Numbered from the stretch's first letter, positions 1-8,644 are shown. The stretch is 38,829 nucleotides of DNA from an uncultured Peptococcaceae bacterium (GCA_947647555.1 CANSKT010000008.1:1-38829), one strand, 5' to 3'. Notes: generated by a model not told the origin, from the letters alone. Numbers and translations are program-made.

Positions 1-11
1 GAAATAAGAAC

Positions 12-554
12 TCAGTCATTCTCGGCAGAGCTCTCAAAGTAAGCCTGGGGATGGCTGCAAACGGGGCAAAGTGCCGGAGCCTGCGGGCCAACGTGGATGT
101 GGCCGCAGTTTAAGCAAATCCAAACGGTCTGACCCTGACGCGCAAAGACCAGACCCTGCTCAATGTTGGCCAGAAGTTTGCGGTAGCGCATTTCATGCTC
201 TTTTTCCACCTGGGCAACGCCGTCAAACAGAGTGGCGATTTTATCAAAGCCCTCCTCACGGGCGGTTTTGGCAAAATCAGCATACATGGTTGTCCACTCA
301 AAATTTTCGCCCTCGGCGGCGTCCTTCAGGTTTTGCTCGGTTTTGGGCATAGCGTCGTCATGCAGCAGCTTAAACCAGATTTTGGCATGCTCCTTTTCAT
401 TGGCGGCAGTTTCCTCAAAAATCCGGGAAATCTGCACATAACCGTCCTTTTTGGCCTGTGAAGCATAGTATTGATATTTGGTATGCGCCTGAGATTCACC
501 AGCAAAAGCGGTAATCAGGTTTTGTTCGGTCTTGCTGCCTTTTAATTCACTCAT
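12..554 (-). CDS. rbr: Rubrerythrin
   Basis: This 180-residue protein is the normal rubrerythrin length and has the classical order: an N-terminal ferritin-like di-iron domain and a C-terminal rubredoxin domain. Visible iron ligands are E20, E53 with H56 (ExxH), E86, and E117 with H120 (ExxH). The rubredoxin knuckles are C147/C150 and C163/C166. The family reduces hydrogen peroxide in the cytoplasm of anaerobes, taking electrons from rubredoxin or NAD(P)H-dependent donors. The start is fixed by an AGGAGG ribosome binding site 7 nt upstream (562-567, read on the minus strand). The gene stands alone, and its promoter region carries paired palindromes, annotated separately, that suggest control by a metal- or peroxide-sensing repressor (inference). 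Confidence 0.96.
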   Translation of the reverse strand: MSELKGSKTEQNLITAFAGESQAHTKYQYYASQAKKDGYVQISRIFEETAANEKEHAKIWFKLLHDDAMPKTEQNLKDAAEGENFEWTTMYADFAKTAREEGFDKIATLFDGVAQVEKEHEMRYRKLLANIEQGLVFARQGQTVWICLNCGHIHVGPQAPALCPVCSHPQAYFESSAEND

Positions 555-581
555 TTTAAATCCTCCTGTTGTCTAATAAGA

Positions 582-610
582 ATAATTATCGTTAGATTGT
601 AGATAATTAT
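582..610. promoter_or_regulatory. Operator-like paired palindromes over the rubrerythrin promoter
   Basis: ATAATTATC at 582-590 and its inverted copy GATAATTAT at 602-610 form a 9-bp inverted repeat with an 11-nt spacer. Each arm also contains the 8-bp self-palindrome ATAATTAT, and the two copies are 21 bp apart, about two helical turns. The upstream copy overlaps the -10 hexamer. This geometry fits a repressor site. Fur/PerR-family proteins bind similar AT-rich dyads, but the regulator is not identified here. Confidence 0.5.
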
Positions 611-634
611 ATCATATCTGGCAGACTTTGGCAA
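606..634 (-). promoter_or_regulatory. Promoter of the rubrerythrin gene
   Basis: Read on the minus strand, TTGCCA (629-634) and TATAAT (606-611) are separated by exactly 17 nt and point at the rubrerythrin gene, whose start codon is about 50 nt downstream. This is a near-consensus sigma-A promoter. Confidence 0.7.
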
Positions 635-694
635 GGGGCAGAACTATTAAAAAGTTGATGTTTATTCGACAGCAAACGCCAGCGCTCGGAGCGC

Positions 695-723
695 TTGACA
701 GCCGGTGGTTTAAGGTGTAAGAT
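695..723 (+). promoter_or_regulatory. Promoter of the four-helix membrane protein gene
   Basis: A perfect -35 TTGACA (695-700) is followed after 17 nt by TAAGAT (718-723). A small dyad, AGCGC-TCGGA-GCGCT (681-695), abuts the -35 element and could be an operator. The promoter lies about 50 nt upstream of the start codon at 775. Confidence 0.55.
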
Positions 724-774
724 ATAAATGGAGAGAACTGTAATAGTTGTTAAACGATAAGGAGGTTTTTGGCT

Positions 775-1278
775 ATGCAGAAAAATCTGAAAAAAAGTGT
801 TCGTGTGCTGAACGTAGTGGTTTCTGTGGTGTTTGTGCTGTTGCTGGCGGCGCATTGGTATATGCTGGAGCATATGCAGGAATGGTATAAATATTATGAA
901 ACATTCTGGCCGGAGGTTGACAGCCTGCTGGTGCGGCCGCTTTTGGGATTTACCACCGGCTACGCTCTGTTTTCGGCGCTGTTCTCGCTGCTGCATGCCA
1001 AACTGGAAATAGAGGGGCTGAAGCGGCGGAATATATTGCGCGTTGTGATGTCGGTAATCACGCTGGTTTTTGTGGCGGCGCTGGTTTGCGTATTCTTGGG
1101 GATTATGGGGTTTGAATTTCCACCGTTCTTAGGGAAATTTGTGGTCGGAATTTGCCGGGAGGAGTGGCTTTGGCTGATTTTGGGTGTTTACTGGTTTTTA
1201 AGTCTGAACGCCTTGCGTTATGATGAACTGCGGCCTTTAGATGATGACGATGATTTTGATGAAGAAGATGATATTTAA
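775..1278 (+). CDS. Four-helix membrane protein of unknown function with acidic tail
   Basis: I do not recognise this family. The 167-residue protein has a basic N terminus (KNLKKS) and four hydrophobic stretches, at roughly residues 11-31, 56-76, 91-116 and 128-147. It ends in a strongly acidic tail made almost only of Asp and Glu. The topology is therefore probably N-in/C-in, with the acidic tail in the cytoplasm. The ATG at 775 is preferred because GGAGG lies 9 nt upstream; an in-frame TTG at 769 is only 3 nt from it. The gene is monocistronic: it has its own promoter, and a hairpin follows its stop. Its function cannot be inferred from its neighbours. Confidence 0.75.
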   Translation: MQKNLKKSVRVLNVVVSVVFVLLLAAHWYMLEHMQEWYKYYETFWPEVDSLLVRPLLGFTTGYALFSALFSLLHAKLEIEGLKRRNILRVVMSVITLVFVAALVCVFLGIMGFEFPPFLGKFVVGICREEWLWLILGVYWFLSLNALRYDELRPLDDDDDFDEEDDI

Positions 1279-1298
1279 TTATTGAGAAAAACTTAAAA

Positions 1299-2507
1299 TT
1301 ACTCGGACAGCTGCAATTTATGCAGCTGTCTTTGTCGAAAAGCAGCATAACGCTCGGCCAGCTGTTGCAGCTGCTTTTGTGCAGGGGCGGTCAGCTGGCG
1401 GAATGGTGACAGTGTAATGGTTATTTTATCCTTTGGGTTGTTTTTGCTTTGCCAAATGCCAATAATTTCACCATTTTGCACAATCGCGCCGGGATTGGCC
1501 ACGGTGCGCCAGACCTTTTTTTGCAGCGGCTTGTCCGGCAGCAGTAAATCATGCTCCCGACTTTCCAGATAGGGGTCGTGCGCGCCTAACAGCAGCAGCC
1601 GGTTATCAACTTCGGCCGGCTGAAACAGCATGTCCATATCCTCCGTGAGCATATATGCGCGCTGGCCGGCCGCCTGCACCGCCTTCATTTCAGCGCTGAC
1701 GTTTTGCCAAAGCCGTCTGGCCTGTTTGGGTGAACAGCCCAGCCAGTTTTGAAAGGCGCTTTGCGTGCTGGGGCCATAGCAATGCAGGAATTTGCGCACC
1801 AGTAGTTGACTGGCCGCGGCTTGCGGCTGCCAGGGAGGCTCCAGCCAATTCTGATAAGATGTAAAGCTGGGGCTGCCCTCCTGCCGTTCTGCGAAAACCA
1901 CCAGACCGGCCAGGGCGCAGGGACGCAGCAAAAAGGAAACTACGGCGCCGCCCACGGTTTGCCGCTGTTTGCTGTCGTACATAGAGGGAGCCTGCCAGAG
2001 CGTTTGTTTAGCTGGCGGCAGTTGGGGGCAGATTATAGCGGCCAGCGTACTGTCCAAGGTTTCTTTGCTGCTGACGATGTGTTCGTTGAGATAAAGAGCC
2101 GCGTTTTGCATAAGCGGCCAGAGTTCCGCAAAAGACATTTGCAGAAAATCCAGCGCCAGCGTAATGCCGCGCGTGTAAATCCAGGGCTGTTCATCAGGCT
2201 GGGCTTGCAGACCGGCCAGAAAAACATCACTTTGCGTGCTGGGAAAAACCAGCGGCACGCCGCGCAGGCTCCAGGCCTGTAACAGGCTTTTGTTGGCATA
2301 CAGGGCGGCATGCAGATTGTTTAAATTGCATTCGGCCAGACGGTTAAACATGGCGGTTTCCCAGGCGCCGGGCGGTGAGTTTTGCAGACCGCATACGGCG
2401 GCGGCCGCTGTTATACCTGCCAAATCGTCCTGGGGCAATGGGGCGGCCAGATTGTGTATTTTGAGCCGATAAGCGCGGATTTGCTCCGCAGAAACATTTT
2501 TATCCAT
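1299..2507 (-). CDS. Winged-helix DNA-binding protein of the AlkZ/YcaQ (HTH_42) family
   Basis: The 402-residue product matches the HTH_42 family, which includes the crosslink-repair glycosylases AlkZ (Streptomyces) and YcaQ (E. coli). Family landmarks appear in order: a GLQ motif near residue 42, SLRGVPLVFP near residue 85, a YGPST segment followed by WLGCSP in a winged-helix domain around residues 240-260, and a C-terminal LLLGAHDPYLE block. The ATG at 2507 follows AGGAGC at good spacing; an in-frame start 22 codons upstream lacks a binding site. The catalytic QxQ or QxD motif of known glycosylases reads Q-N-S here, so enzyme activity is uncertain. It is a single gene, divergent from the TraX gene. 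Confidence 0.8.
   Translation of the reverse strand: MDKNVSAEQIRAYRLKIHNLAAPLPQDDLAGITAAAAVCGLQNSPPGAWETAMFNRLAECNLNNLHAALYANKSLLQAWSLRGVPLVFPSTQSDVFLAGLQAQPDEQPWIYTRGITLALDFLQMSFAELWPLMQNAALYLNEHIVSSKETLDSTLAAIICPQLPPAKQTLWQAPSMYDSKQRQTVGGAVVSFLLRPCALAGLVVFAERQEGSPSFTSYQNWLEPPWQPQAAASQLLVRKFLHCYGPSTQSAFQNWLGCSPKQARRLWQNVSAEMKAVQAAGQRAYMLTEDMDMLFQPAEVDNRLLLLGAHDPYLESREHDLLLPDKPLQKKVWRTVANPGAIVQNGEIIGIWQSKNNPKDKITITLSPFRQLTAPAQKQLQQLAERYAAFRQRQLHKLQLSE
1306..1333 (+). terminator. Hairpin terminator for the membrane protein gene
   Basis: GACAGCTGCA (1306-1315) and TGCAGCTGTC (1321-1330) form a perfect 10-bp stem with a 5-nt loop, followed by only three T residues. It lies inside the last codons of the convergent AlkZ-like gene, so it probably ends transcription entering from the plus strand. 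The T tract is short. Confidence 0.45.
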
Positions 2508-2621
2508 GATGATTGCTCCTGGCTGCTGAAAATATTTTGTATAAAGTTTAACATGTTGGCAGGAAAAAAACAATATTTAACATATATAATATAAATGGGA
2601 CATTTATAAAGAGGTGATATA

Positions 2622-3404
2622 TTGTCGCGCAACAGTTTTTGGTTATCCCTCAACAGTTTTGATTTAAAAATACTGGCGGTTATTTTTATGGTAATTGACC
2701 ATATCGGTTTGTTTATCGACGGCGCACCGGTCTGGTTTCGTTATATTGGCCGGCTGGCTTATCCGCTGTTTTTGTTCTGTCTGGTTTGGAGTTATCATTA
2801 TACGCACAGCCGGCTGTGGTTTTGCCTGCGTCTGTATTTAATGGGGCTGTTTATGGCGGCGCTGCGCTGGTGGGTGGAGGTTTATCAGTGGCCGGAGGCC
2901 GGCAGTTTTTACAATCATAATATTTTTGTTACAATGCTGTTGACCTGCCTGTTAATCAGCGTGATTGAGTTGGCCGGTCAGGATAAACTGCGCTGCGGAC
3001 TGCTGCTGGGCGGTCTTCTGGCGGTACAGCTGGCGTTTTACGCCGTTCCCTGGTATCTGCTGCCACAGCTGCGCATCTTCAGCGGCGATATTCTGACGGC
3101 TATTTTCCCTAATCTGGCCTTAAATGAATTTGGCTATGAATTTGTGGCACTGGGGGTGGCGATGTATTTTCTTAAAGCGCGTCCGGACAAAATGGCGGCT
3201 GTTTATCTGCTGTTTGGGTTATTGATGTTCAGCCGGGAACTGCTTGGCGATATTGAACCGTCGCATCAGTTTATCATGGTGCTGGCGCTGCCCTTTATGC
3301 TGCTTTATAACCGGCAGAAAGGGCGCGGCTGGAAATGGTTTTTTTACATATTTTACCCGTTGCATGTGTTTATCCTGTTTTATCTGGCTAATTTTGTTTT
3401 ATAG
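2622..3404 (+). CDS. TraX family membrane protein
   Basis: The product is 260 residues with about eight hydrophobic segments. Near residue 16 it has the family motif LKILAVIFMVIDHIG. TraX of the F plasmid acetylates pilin. Chromosomal relatives are common in Bacillota and are thought to act as membrane acyltransferases, but their substrates are mostly unknown. The TTG start at 2622 is supported by GAGGTG 5 nt upstream, and no better ATG exists. A TATAAT hexamer at 2585-2590 could be part of its promoter, though no clear -35 is visible. There are no conjugation genes nearby, so a plasmid-transfer role is unlikely. Confidence 0.85.
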   Translation: MSRNSFWLSLNSFDLKILAVIFMVIDHIGLFIDGAPVWFRYIGRLAYPLFLFCLVWSYHYTHSRLWFCLRLYLMGLFMAALRWWVEVYQWPEAGSFYNHNIFVTMLLTCLLISVIELAGQDKLRCGLLLGGLLAVQLAFYAVPWYLLPQLRIFSGDILTAIFPNLALNEFGYEFVALGVAMYFLKARPDKMAAVYLLFGLLMFSRELLGDIEPSHQFIMVLALPFMLLYNRQKGRGWKWFFYIFYPLHVFILFYLANFVL

Positions 3405-3421
3405 AGAAAAGGGGTTTGTTT

Positions 3422-4294
3422 ATGAATAATATAGAGAAATGGCTTGGCGATGTGCGGAGCGAGGAATTTTTACAGGGGCGTTTTGATATGCACGTTCACA
3501 CCACAACTTCCGACGGACTCTGGTCACCGACGGAGATTGTGCGGCTGGCTAAGGAACGCGGTCTGAGTGGATTGGCGATTACTGACCATGATACGCTGGA
3601 CGGTCTGGCGGAGGCAGCGGAAGCGGCGGAAAAATTTGGTGTTAAACTGATTTTTGGCGTGGAATTAAGCACTGAGGTTACAGAGGCGGACGAGCCTTAT
3701 GAAGTTCATATGCTGGGATATTTTCCTGGTTTGGATTTGCCGGACGCACCGCAGCTTCTGGCGCGCCTGCGTGAGCAGCAGCAAAGCCGGCGTGGGCGCG
3801 GTCTGAAAATGGTGGAGAAGCTGGCGGAGTTGGGTATGCCGCTGGATACGGGCTTTTTGCAGGAATATGCAGAAAACGGTTCTGTCGGCCGCGGTTTGAT
3901 TGCCCGGAAAATGCTGGAGGCCGGTTATGTGCAGACCCGGGAGGAGGTTTTCAGCAAATGGCTGGGGCAGGGGTGTCCGGCTTATGTGCCGCACCAGCGT
4001 TTGCAGCCAATGGAGGCTTTGCGGTTGGTGCAGGCTTCTGGCGGTATGGCGGTTATGGCGCACCCGGCGCAGGCTGCGCATGATGAGTTGGTGCCGCAGC
4101 TGGCGGCGGCTGGTTTGAATGGTTTGGAGTGTCGCCACCCGGACCAGCCGGCCGGTGCCTTGCAGGAGCATTATTTGCAGCTGGCCGCCAGTCTGGGGCT
4201 GTCCGTTACGGGCGGTTCGGATTGTCATGACAGCGGTCTGGGGGATTTTACCACGAGCGGTGCGGAATTATTAAAGCTTTTTAAAATTAAATAG
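3422..4294 (+). CDS. PHP-domain phosphoesterase (RNase AM / 3',5'-nucleoside bisphosphate phosphatase type)
   Basis: The 290-residue protein belongs to the PHP family related to YciV/TrpH. Metal-binding motifs are visible: D22 with H24-V-H26, D31, T54-D55-H56-D57, the GVELS motif around residue 80, a MAHP motif in the middle, and a C-terminal GGSDCHD. Known members hydrolyse 3',5'-nucleoside bisphosphates or act as 5'-3' exonucleases on RNA. The ATG at 3422 is preferred, with AAAAGGGG 7 nt upstream; a TTG two codons earlier overlaps that site. It starts 17 nt after the TraX gene and may be co-transcribed with it. The exact substrate is inferred from the family. Confidence 0.88.
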   Translation: MNNIEKWLGDVRSEEFLQGRFDMHVHTTTSDGLWSPTEIVRLAKERGLSGLAITDHDTLDGLAEAAEAAEKFGVKLIFGVELSTEVTEADEPYEVHMLGYFPGLDLPDAPQLLARLREQQQSRRGRGLKMVEKLAELGMPLDTGFLQEYAENGSVGRGLIARKMLEAGYVQTREEVFSKWLGQGCPAYVPHQRLQPMEALRLVQASGGMAVMAHPAQAAHDELVPQLAAAGLNGLECRHPDQPAGALQEHYLQLAASLGLSVTGGSDCHDSGLGDFTTSGAELLKLFKIK

Positions 4295-4391
4295 CGCTTC
4301 AATTTCGTATCAAAAGTTAAGTATAAAAGGAGCTTGGCCGGCATATATTATAATCAACTTTTCCTGATTGTTATGAAGGAGGCTGGCCGCT

Positions 4392-4709
4392 TTGGCAAAT
4401 GAAAAGGTTTATCAGTTAGAGCTGCTGCCCTGTTTTGGCGGCGAGCATGTTCCTAGCCCAACGGAGCAGCTTTTGAGCCGGCGTGTGGCGGCTTTGGAGG
4501 AACGTCTGGAGCAGATGAAGCTTTCCCGGCGTGTGTTGCTGCGTCTGCTGGACCGGGCTGAGAGTGACCGCAAGGTTGAGGTGGGCAATCTGCGCCTGGA
4601 AAATCAGCGGCTGAAAAAGCAAAATCAGGCGCTGGCCAACAGTCTTTGGGCTAAGAACAGCCAGATTGTGCGTCTGAAGATGAATATTAATGAAGCTGAT
4701 TACCAATAA
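4392..4709 (+). CDS. Small coiled-coil protein of unknown function
   Basis: This 105-residue protein is not recognised. From about residue 25 it is rich in Leu, Glu, Arg and Lys with heptad-like spacing, predicting two helical coiled-coil stretches (about 28-60 and 65-98). The N terminus is more hydrophobic (LELLPCFGG). There is no signal peptide or membrane segment, so it is probably cytosolic. The TTG start at 4392 sits 9 nt after AAGGAGG, and no in-frame ATG competes. A TATAAT hexamer lies at 4349-4354. A strong terminator follows. It may be a structural or nucleic-acid-associated adaptor, but nothing in the context shows which. Confidence 0.7.
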   Translation: MANEKVYQLELLPCFGGEHVPSPTEQLLSRRVAALEERLEQMKLSRRVLLRLLDRAESDRKVEVGNLRLENQRLKKQNQALANSLWAKNSQIVRLKMNINEADYQ

Positions 4710-4717
4710 TTTCTGTT

Positions 4718-4750
4718 AAAACGTCCTGTGTGGGGGCGTTTTAATTTTTT
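4718..4750 (+). terminator. Rho-independent terminator after the coiled-coil gene
   Basis: AAAACGTCC (4718-4726) pairs with GGGCGTTTT (4734-4742) with one G-T wobble, followed by a run of six T at 4745-4750. It separates the small coiled-coil gene from the guaB promoter. Confidence 0.8.
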
Positions 4751-4772
4751 TGAAAAAAAACCGCGAATAGAC

Positions 4773-4801
4773 TGGACAAACCGCTTAATTTAGTGTAAAA
4801 T
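4773..4801 (+). promoter_or_regulatory. guaB promoter
   Basis: TGGACA (4773-4778) and TAAAAT (4796-4801) are separated by 17 nt, each matching five of six consensus positions. The leader of about 75 nt shows no recognisable purine riboswitch. Confidence 0.65.
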
Positions 4802-4869
4802 AGTACAAATAATCAGAATCGTCATGGAAGTCATGTAAACGAGGAAAAAGATTTTTTTTGGGAGAATGA

Positions 4870-6333
<1,464 letters not shown>

Positions 6334-6348
6334 TAGGGAAGTGATTGT

Positions 6349-6505
6349 TTGAGTACAGGTGTAATCGGCGGCGCGGACGGGGCCGACTGTGATTTTTATG
6401 ACTGGTTCTCCGGTGGGCTTTGTCGCACTGGTGGGCGGCGGTTTGCTGCTTTTGGCATTGATGGGCGGTCTGCTGTTTGCTATTGTCAAACGGCACGGCG
6501 AGTAA
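6349..6505 (+). pseudogene. Frameshifted microprotein with decarboxylase-type GADGPT motif
   Basis: From the TTG at 6349 the frame reads STGVIGGADG and then loses sense. Skipping one base of the GGGG run at 6379-6382 continues as PTVIFMTGSPVGF, followed by a hydrophobic helix and a basic end (KRHGE), stopping at 6505. The joined peptide would be about 50 residues with one membrane segment. The string IGGADGPT-x-IF is a hallmark of beta subunits of Na+-translocating decarboxylases, but here it sits alone at the N terminus of a tiny protein. Because the coding sense survives on both sides, the defect is either recent, a homopolymer sequencing error, or a frameshift site. A truncated product could start at the ATG at 6398. 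The function is unknown. Confidence 0.6.
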
Positions 6506-6522
6506 ACGGGGGTCTGGTATTT

Positions 6523-6627
6523 ATGACTTTGACTTTGATCTTGCTGTTTCTGCCTGCCGCGGTGCTGGGCGCGGCTTTGCTGATTGGCGCTGTGGTGTAT
6601 GCTATCATGAAGCAAGGTAATGATTAA
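6523..6627 (+). CDS. 34-residue single-pass membrane microprotein
   Basis: The ATG at 6523 follows GGGGG at 10-nt spacing and opens a 34-codon frame: a short MTL start, a continuous hydrophobic helix of about 24 residues (LILLFLPAAVLGAALLIGAV), then a charged tail MKQGND. It lies 17 nt after the GADGPT microprotein frame and before a hairpin, so it is probably the last gene of the guaB transcript. Small size and composition are the only evidence, and I recognise no family. It might pair with the preceding microprotein in the membrane (inference). Confidence 0.5.
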   Translation: MTLTLILLFLPAAVLGAALLIGAVVYAIMKQGND

Positions 6628-6640
6628 TTTGATACAAAAA

Positions 6641-6679
6641 TTAAAGTGGCGATGCGTAAAATACGTGTCGCCACTTTAA
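6641..6679 (+). terminator. Long hairpin closing the guaB transcript
   Basis: A 17-bp stem (6641-6657 with 6663-6679, two G-T wobbles, AAAAT loop) has the core TTAAAGTGGCGA. There is no clean T tract on the plus strand after it (AATTGAAAAATTTTC), while the minus-strand side ends in five T. It is probably a terminator or 3'-end-stabilising hairpin. Confidence 0.55.
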
Positions 6680-6724
6680 AATTGAAAAATTTTCATAAAA
6701 AAGAAAAAAAATTCTAAAAAGGTA

Positions 6725-6754
6725 TTGCTTTTTATTGTTTATTTGTGTTATGAT
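6725..6754 (+). promoter_or_regulatory. Candidate promoter of the S10 ribosomal operon
   Basis: TTGCTT (6725-6730) and TATGAT (6749-6754) are 18 nt apart in an AT-rich stretch directly after the guaB hairpin. The predicted leader to rpsJ is about 145 nt and could carry autoregulatory structure, but no known class is recognised in it. Confidence 0.55.
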
Positions 6755-6906
6755 ATTAAACGGTTTGGTTTATCAGGCTTGTTTGATTTGCCCAGACCAG
6801 CACAAGCGATGAAGTGAGAGGTTGCTTTATACGGCTATGCCTGCCGGGTAAAGGTTTTCTCACAGAGCCAGTTCGTAAAGAATACGAGCGAAAAGGAGGT
6901 AAAAAT

Positions 6907-7215
6907 ATGTCGCAACAAAAAATCCGTATCCGTTTGAAAGCTTATGACCACAAGCTGCTTGATGTGTCTGCTGTTCAGATTGTGGATACTGCCAAGAGGA
7001 CAGGCGCAAGGGTTTCCGGGCCGATTCCGCTGCCCACTGAAAAGAGTGTGTACACCATTCTGCGCTCTCCTCATGTCAATAAGGATTCTCGGGAGCAGTT
7101 TGAAATGCGCACCCATAAACGCCTGATTGACATTCTGGAGCCGACTCCTAAAACAGTCGATTCCCTGATGCATCTGGATTTGCCGGCTGGCATTGAAATT
7201 GACATCAAACTTTAG
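6907..7215 (+). CDS. rpsJ: 30S ribosomal protein S10
   Basis: This 102-residue protein starts [15 protein letters not shown] and carries the S10 signatures GPIPLPT and the RTHKRLI region. S10 sits in the 30S head and also serves in transcription antitermination (NusE) with NusB. The ATG at 6907 has AAAGGAGG at ideal spacing; the upstream extension of the frame has no binding site and is not family-like. It is the first gene of the S10 operon. No str operon (fusA, tuf) precedes it; guaB does. Confidence 0.97.
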   Translation: MSQQKIRIRLKAYDHKLLDVSAVQIVDTAKRTGARVSGPIPLPTEKSVYTILRSPHVNKDSREQFEMRTHKRLIDILEPTPKTVDSLMHLDLPAGIEIDIKL

Positions 7216-7362
7216 GGTTCGGTTATAGTTTTGGCTTGAAGTTGTTTGCAAAAAAGAAACACACGGCTTCGTGGTTTTGTGAAAACGGCTTTGGCCGGGA
7301 CTTTCGAGCAATGCGGCTTGGCATGGCCGTAACTCGGATTTTGAATTTTGGAGGTGTAAGTA
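7216..7362 (+). other. Structured spacer between rpsJ and rplC with three repeated hairpins
   Basis: The 147-nt gap holds three CGGCTT words (7264-7269, 7286-7291, 7314-7319), each in a small hairpin. These are CACG-GCTT-CGTG, CGGC-TTTG-GCCG and CGGC-TTGGCATG-GCCG (the last can also pair as ATGC/GCAT). No T tract or promoter is evident. The arrangement suggests an RNA element controlling rplC and the genes after it, possibly by ribosomal-protein feedback (inference). Confidence 0.4.
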
Positions 7363-7995
7363 ATGCCAAAAATGTTGATTGGTAAAAAAGTGGCTATGAG
7401 CCAGATTTTTACTGAAGATGGAAAATTAATTCCTGTGACGGTCATTCAGGCCGGCCCCTGCGTTATTTCTCAGATTAAAACCGCTGCTACTGACGGTTAT
7501 GAGGCTGTGCAGCTGGGTTTTCAGGCCTTGAAAAAGGGCACCAAGCCGCAGGTTGGCCATTTTGCCAAAAGCGGCATCACCCCTCTGCGTTATCTGCGTG
7601 AGATGCGCGTTGCGGACGCTTCTGCCTATCAGACTGGTCAGGAGTTGAAGGTAGATATATTCGCTGCTGGCGAGAAAGTTGATGTGGAAGGCACGTCTAA
7701 AGGCAAGGGCTTTGCTGGTACCATCAAAAGATGGCATTTCCATCAGGGGCCTATGAGCCACGGCAGCAAAAACCATCGTCGTCCGGCATCTTCCGGCGCT
7801 AAGGGGCCTGCCAGAACCTTTAAGGGCAAGCATGCTCCGGGTCAGATGGGTGGCAACAGAGTTACTGTACAAAATCTGGAAATCGTTCGTGTGGACGTTG
7901 AAAGAAACCTGCTTTTGGTGAAGGGCGCCGTGCCCGGCCCCAAGAAAGGTTTGGTTTACGTCAAGTCCGCCGTTAAATCTGCCGCGCAAGCATAA
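7363..7995 (+). CDS. rplC: 50S ribosomal protein L3
   Basis: At 210 residues this is the usual L3 length. It contains the central loop that reaches toward the peptidyl transferase centre ([13 protein letters not shown], then [11 protein letters not shown]) and the family end [14 protein letters not shown]3 is an early 50S assembly protein. The ATG at 7363 is preceded by GGAGGTG. It is separated from rpsJ by an unusually long structured gap and followed closely by rplD. Confidence 0.97.
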   Translation: MPKMLIGKKVAMSQIFTEDGKLIPVTVIQAGPCVISQIKTAATDGYEAVQLGFQALKKGTKPQVGHFAKSGITPLRYLREMRVADASAYQTGQELKVDIFAAGEKVDVEGTSKGKGFAGTIKRWHFHQGPMSHGSKNHRRPASSGAKGPARTFKGKHAPGQMGGNRVTVQNLEIVRVDVERNLLLVKGAVPGPKKGLVYVKSAVKSAAQA

Positions 7996-8017
7996 GGCAA
8001 GAGAGGAGGACAAATAG

Positions 8018-8644
8018 ATGACAAGTGTTCAAGTTTATAATATGGACGGCAACGCAGTGGAAACTCTGGAACTGAATGACGCTGTGTTTAACCGTGAAAT
8101 TAACGAGGGACTTATGCATCAGGCTGTTGTGCTTTATTTGGCCAGCCGCCGGCAGGGTACTCAGAAAGCCAAGACCAGAAGCGAAGTTTCTGGCGGCGGC
8201 AAAAAGCCGTGGCGTCAAAAAGGCACCGGTCATGCACGTTCCGGCAGCAGCCGCAGCCCAATCTGGCGCACTGGTGGTGTGGTGTTTGCGCCCACTCCCC
8301 GTTCTTATGGCTTTAAAATGCCCAGAAAACAGCGCCGTATTGCTCTGGCCTCTGCTTTGACCAGCAAGATGCGTGAGAACCAGTTGGTTGTTTTGGATAA
8401 TTTGCAGCTGGCAGCACCGAAAACCAAGGATATTATCAGCCTGCTTGGTAAGTTTGAAGCTTCCAATGCACTGTTGGTTTTCGCCGGCGACCAGGAAAAT
8501 GTCGTTAAATCCGCACGCAATCTGGTTGGTGTGGAAGCGGTTAATGTTGCTGGTGTTAATACCTATAACGTATTGCAACACCGCCGCCTGATTATCACCA
8601 AAGATGCGGTGGCCCGTTTGGAGGAGGTGCTGACTAATGCGTAA
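8018..8644 (+). CDS. rplD: 50S ribosomal protein L4
   Basis: The 208-residue protein has the L4 loop that lines the exit tunnel (GGGKKPWRQKGTGHAR, then RSPIWRTGG) and the C-terminal core ending in HRRLIITKDAV. In several bacteria L4 represses its own operon; whether it does so here is not shown. The ATG at 8018 follows GAGAGGAGG. Its last 8 nt overlap the start of rplW, suggesting translational coupling. Confidence 0.97.
   Translation: MTSVQVYNMDGNAVETLELNDAVFNREINEGLMHQAVVLYLASRRQGTQKAKTRSEVSGGGKKPWRQKGTGHARSGSSRSPIWRTGGVVFAPTPRSYGFKMPRKQRRIALASALTSKMRENQLVVLDNLQLAAPKTKDIISLLGKFEASNALLVFAGDQENVVKSARNLVGVEAVNVAGVNTYNVLQHRRLIITKDAVARLEEVLTNA

Noticed and set aside
2622-3404. TraX gene as evidence of a conjugative element
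   Set aside because: No relaxase, type IV secretion or integration genes occur nearby, and chromosomal TraX-family genes are common in Bacillota.
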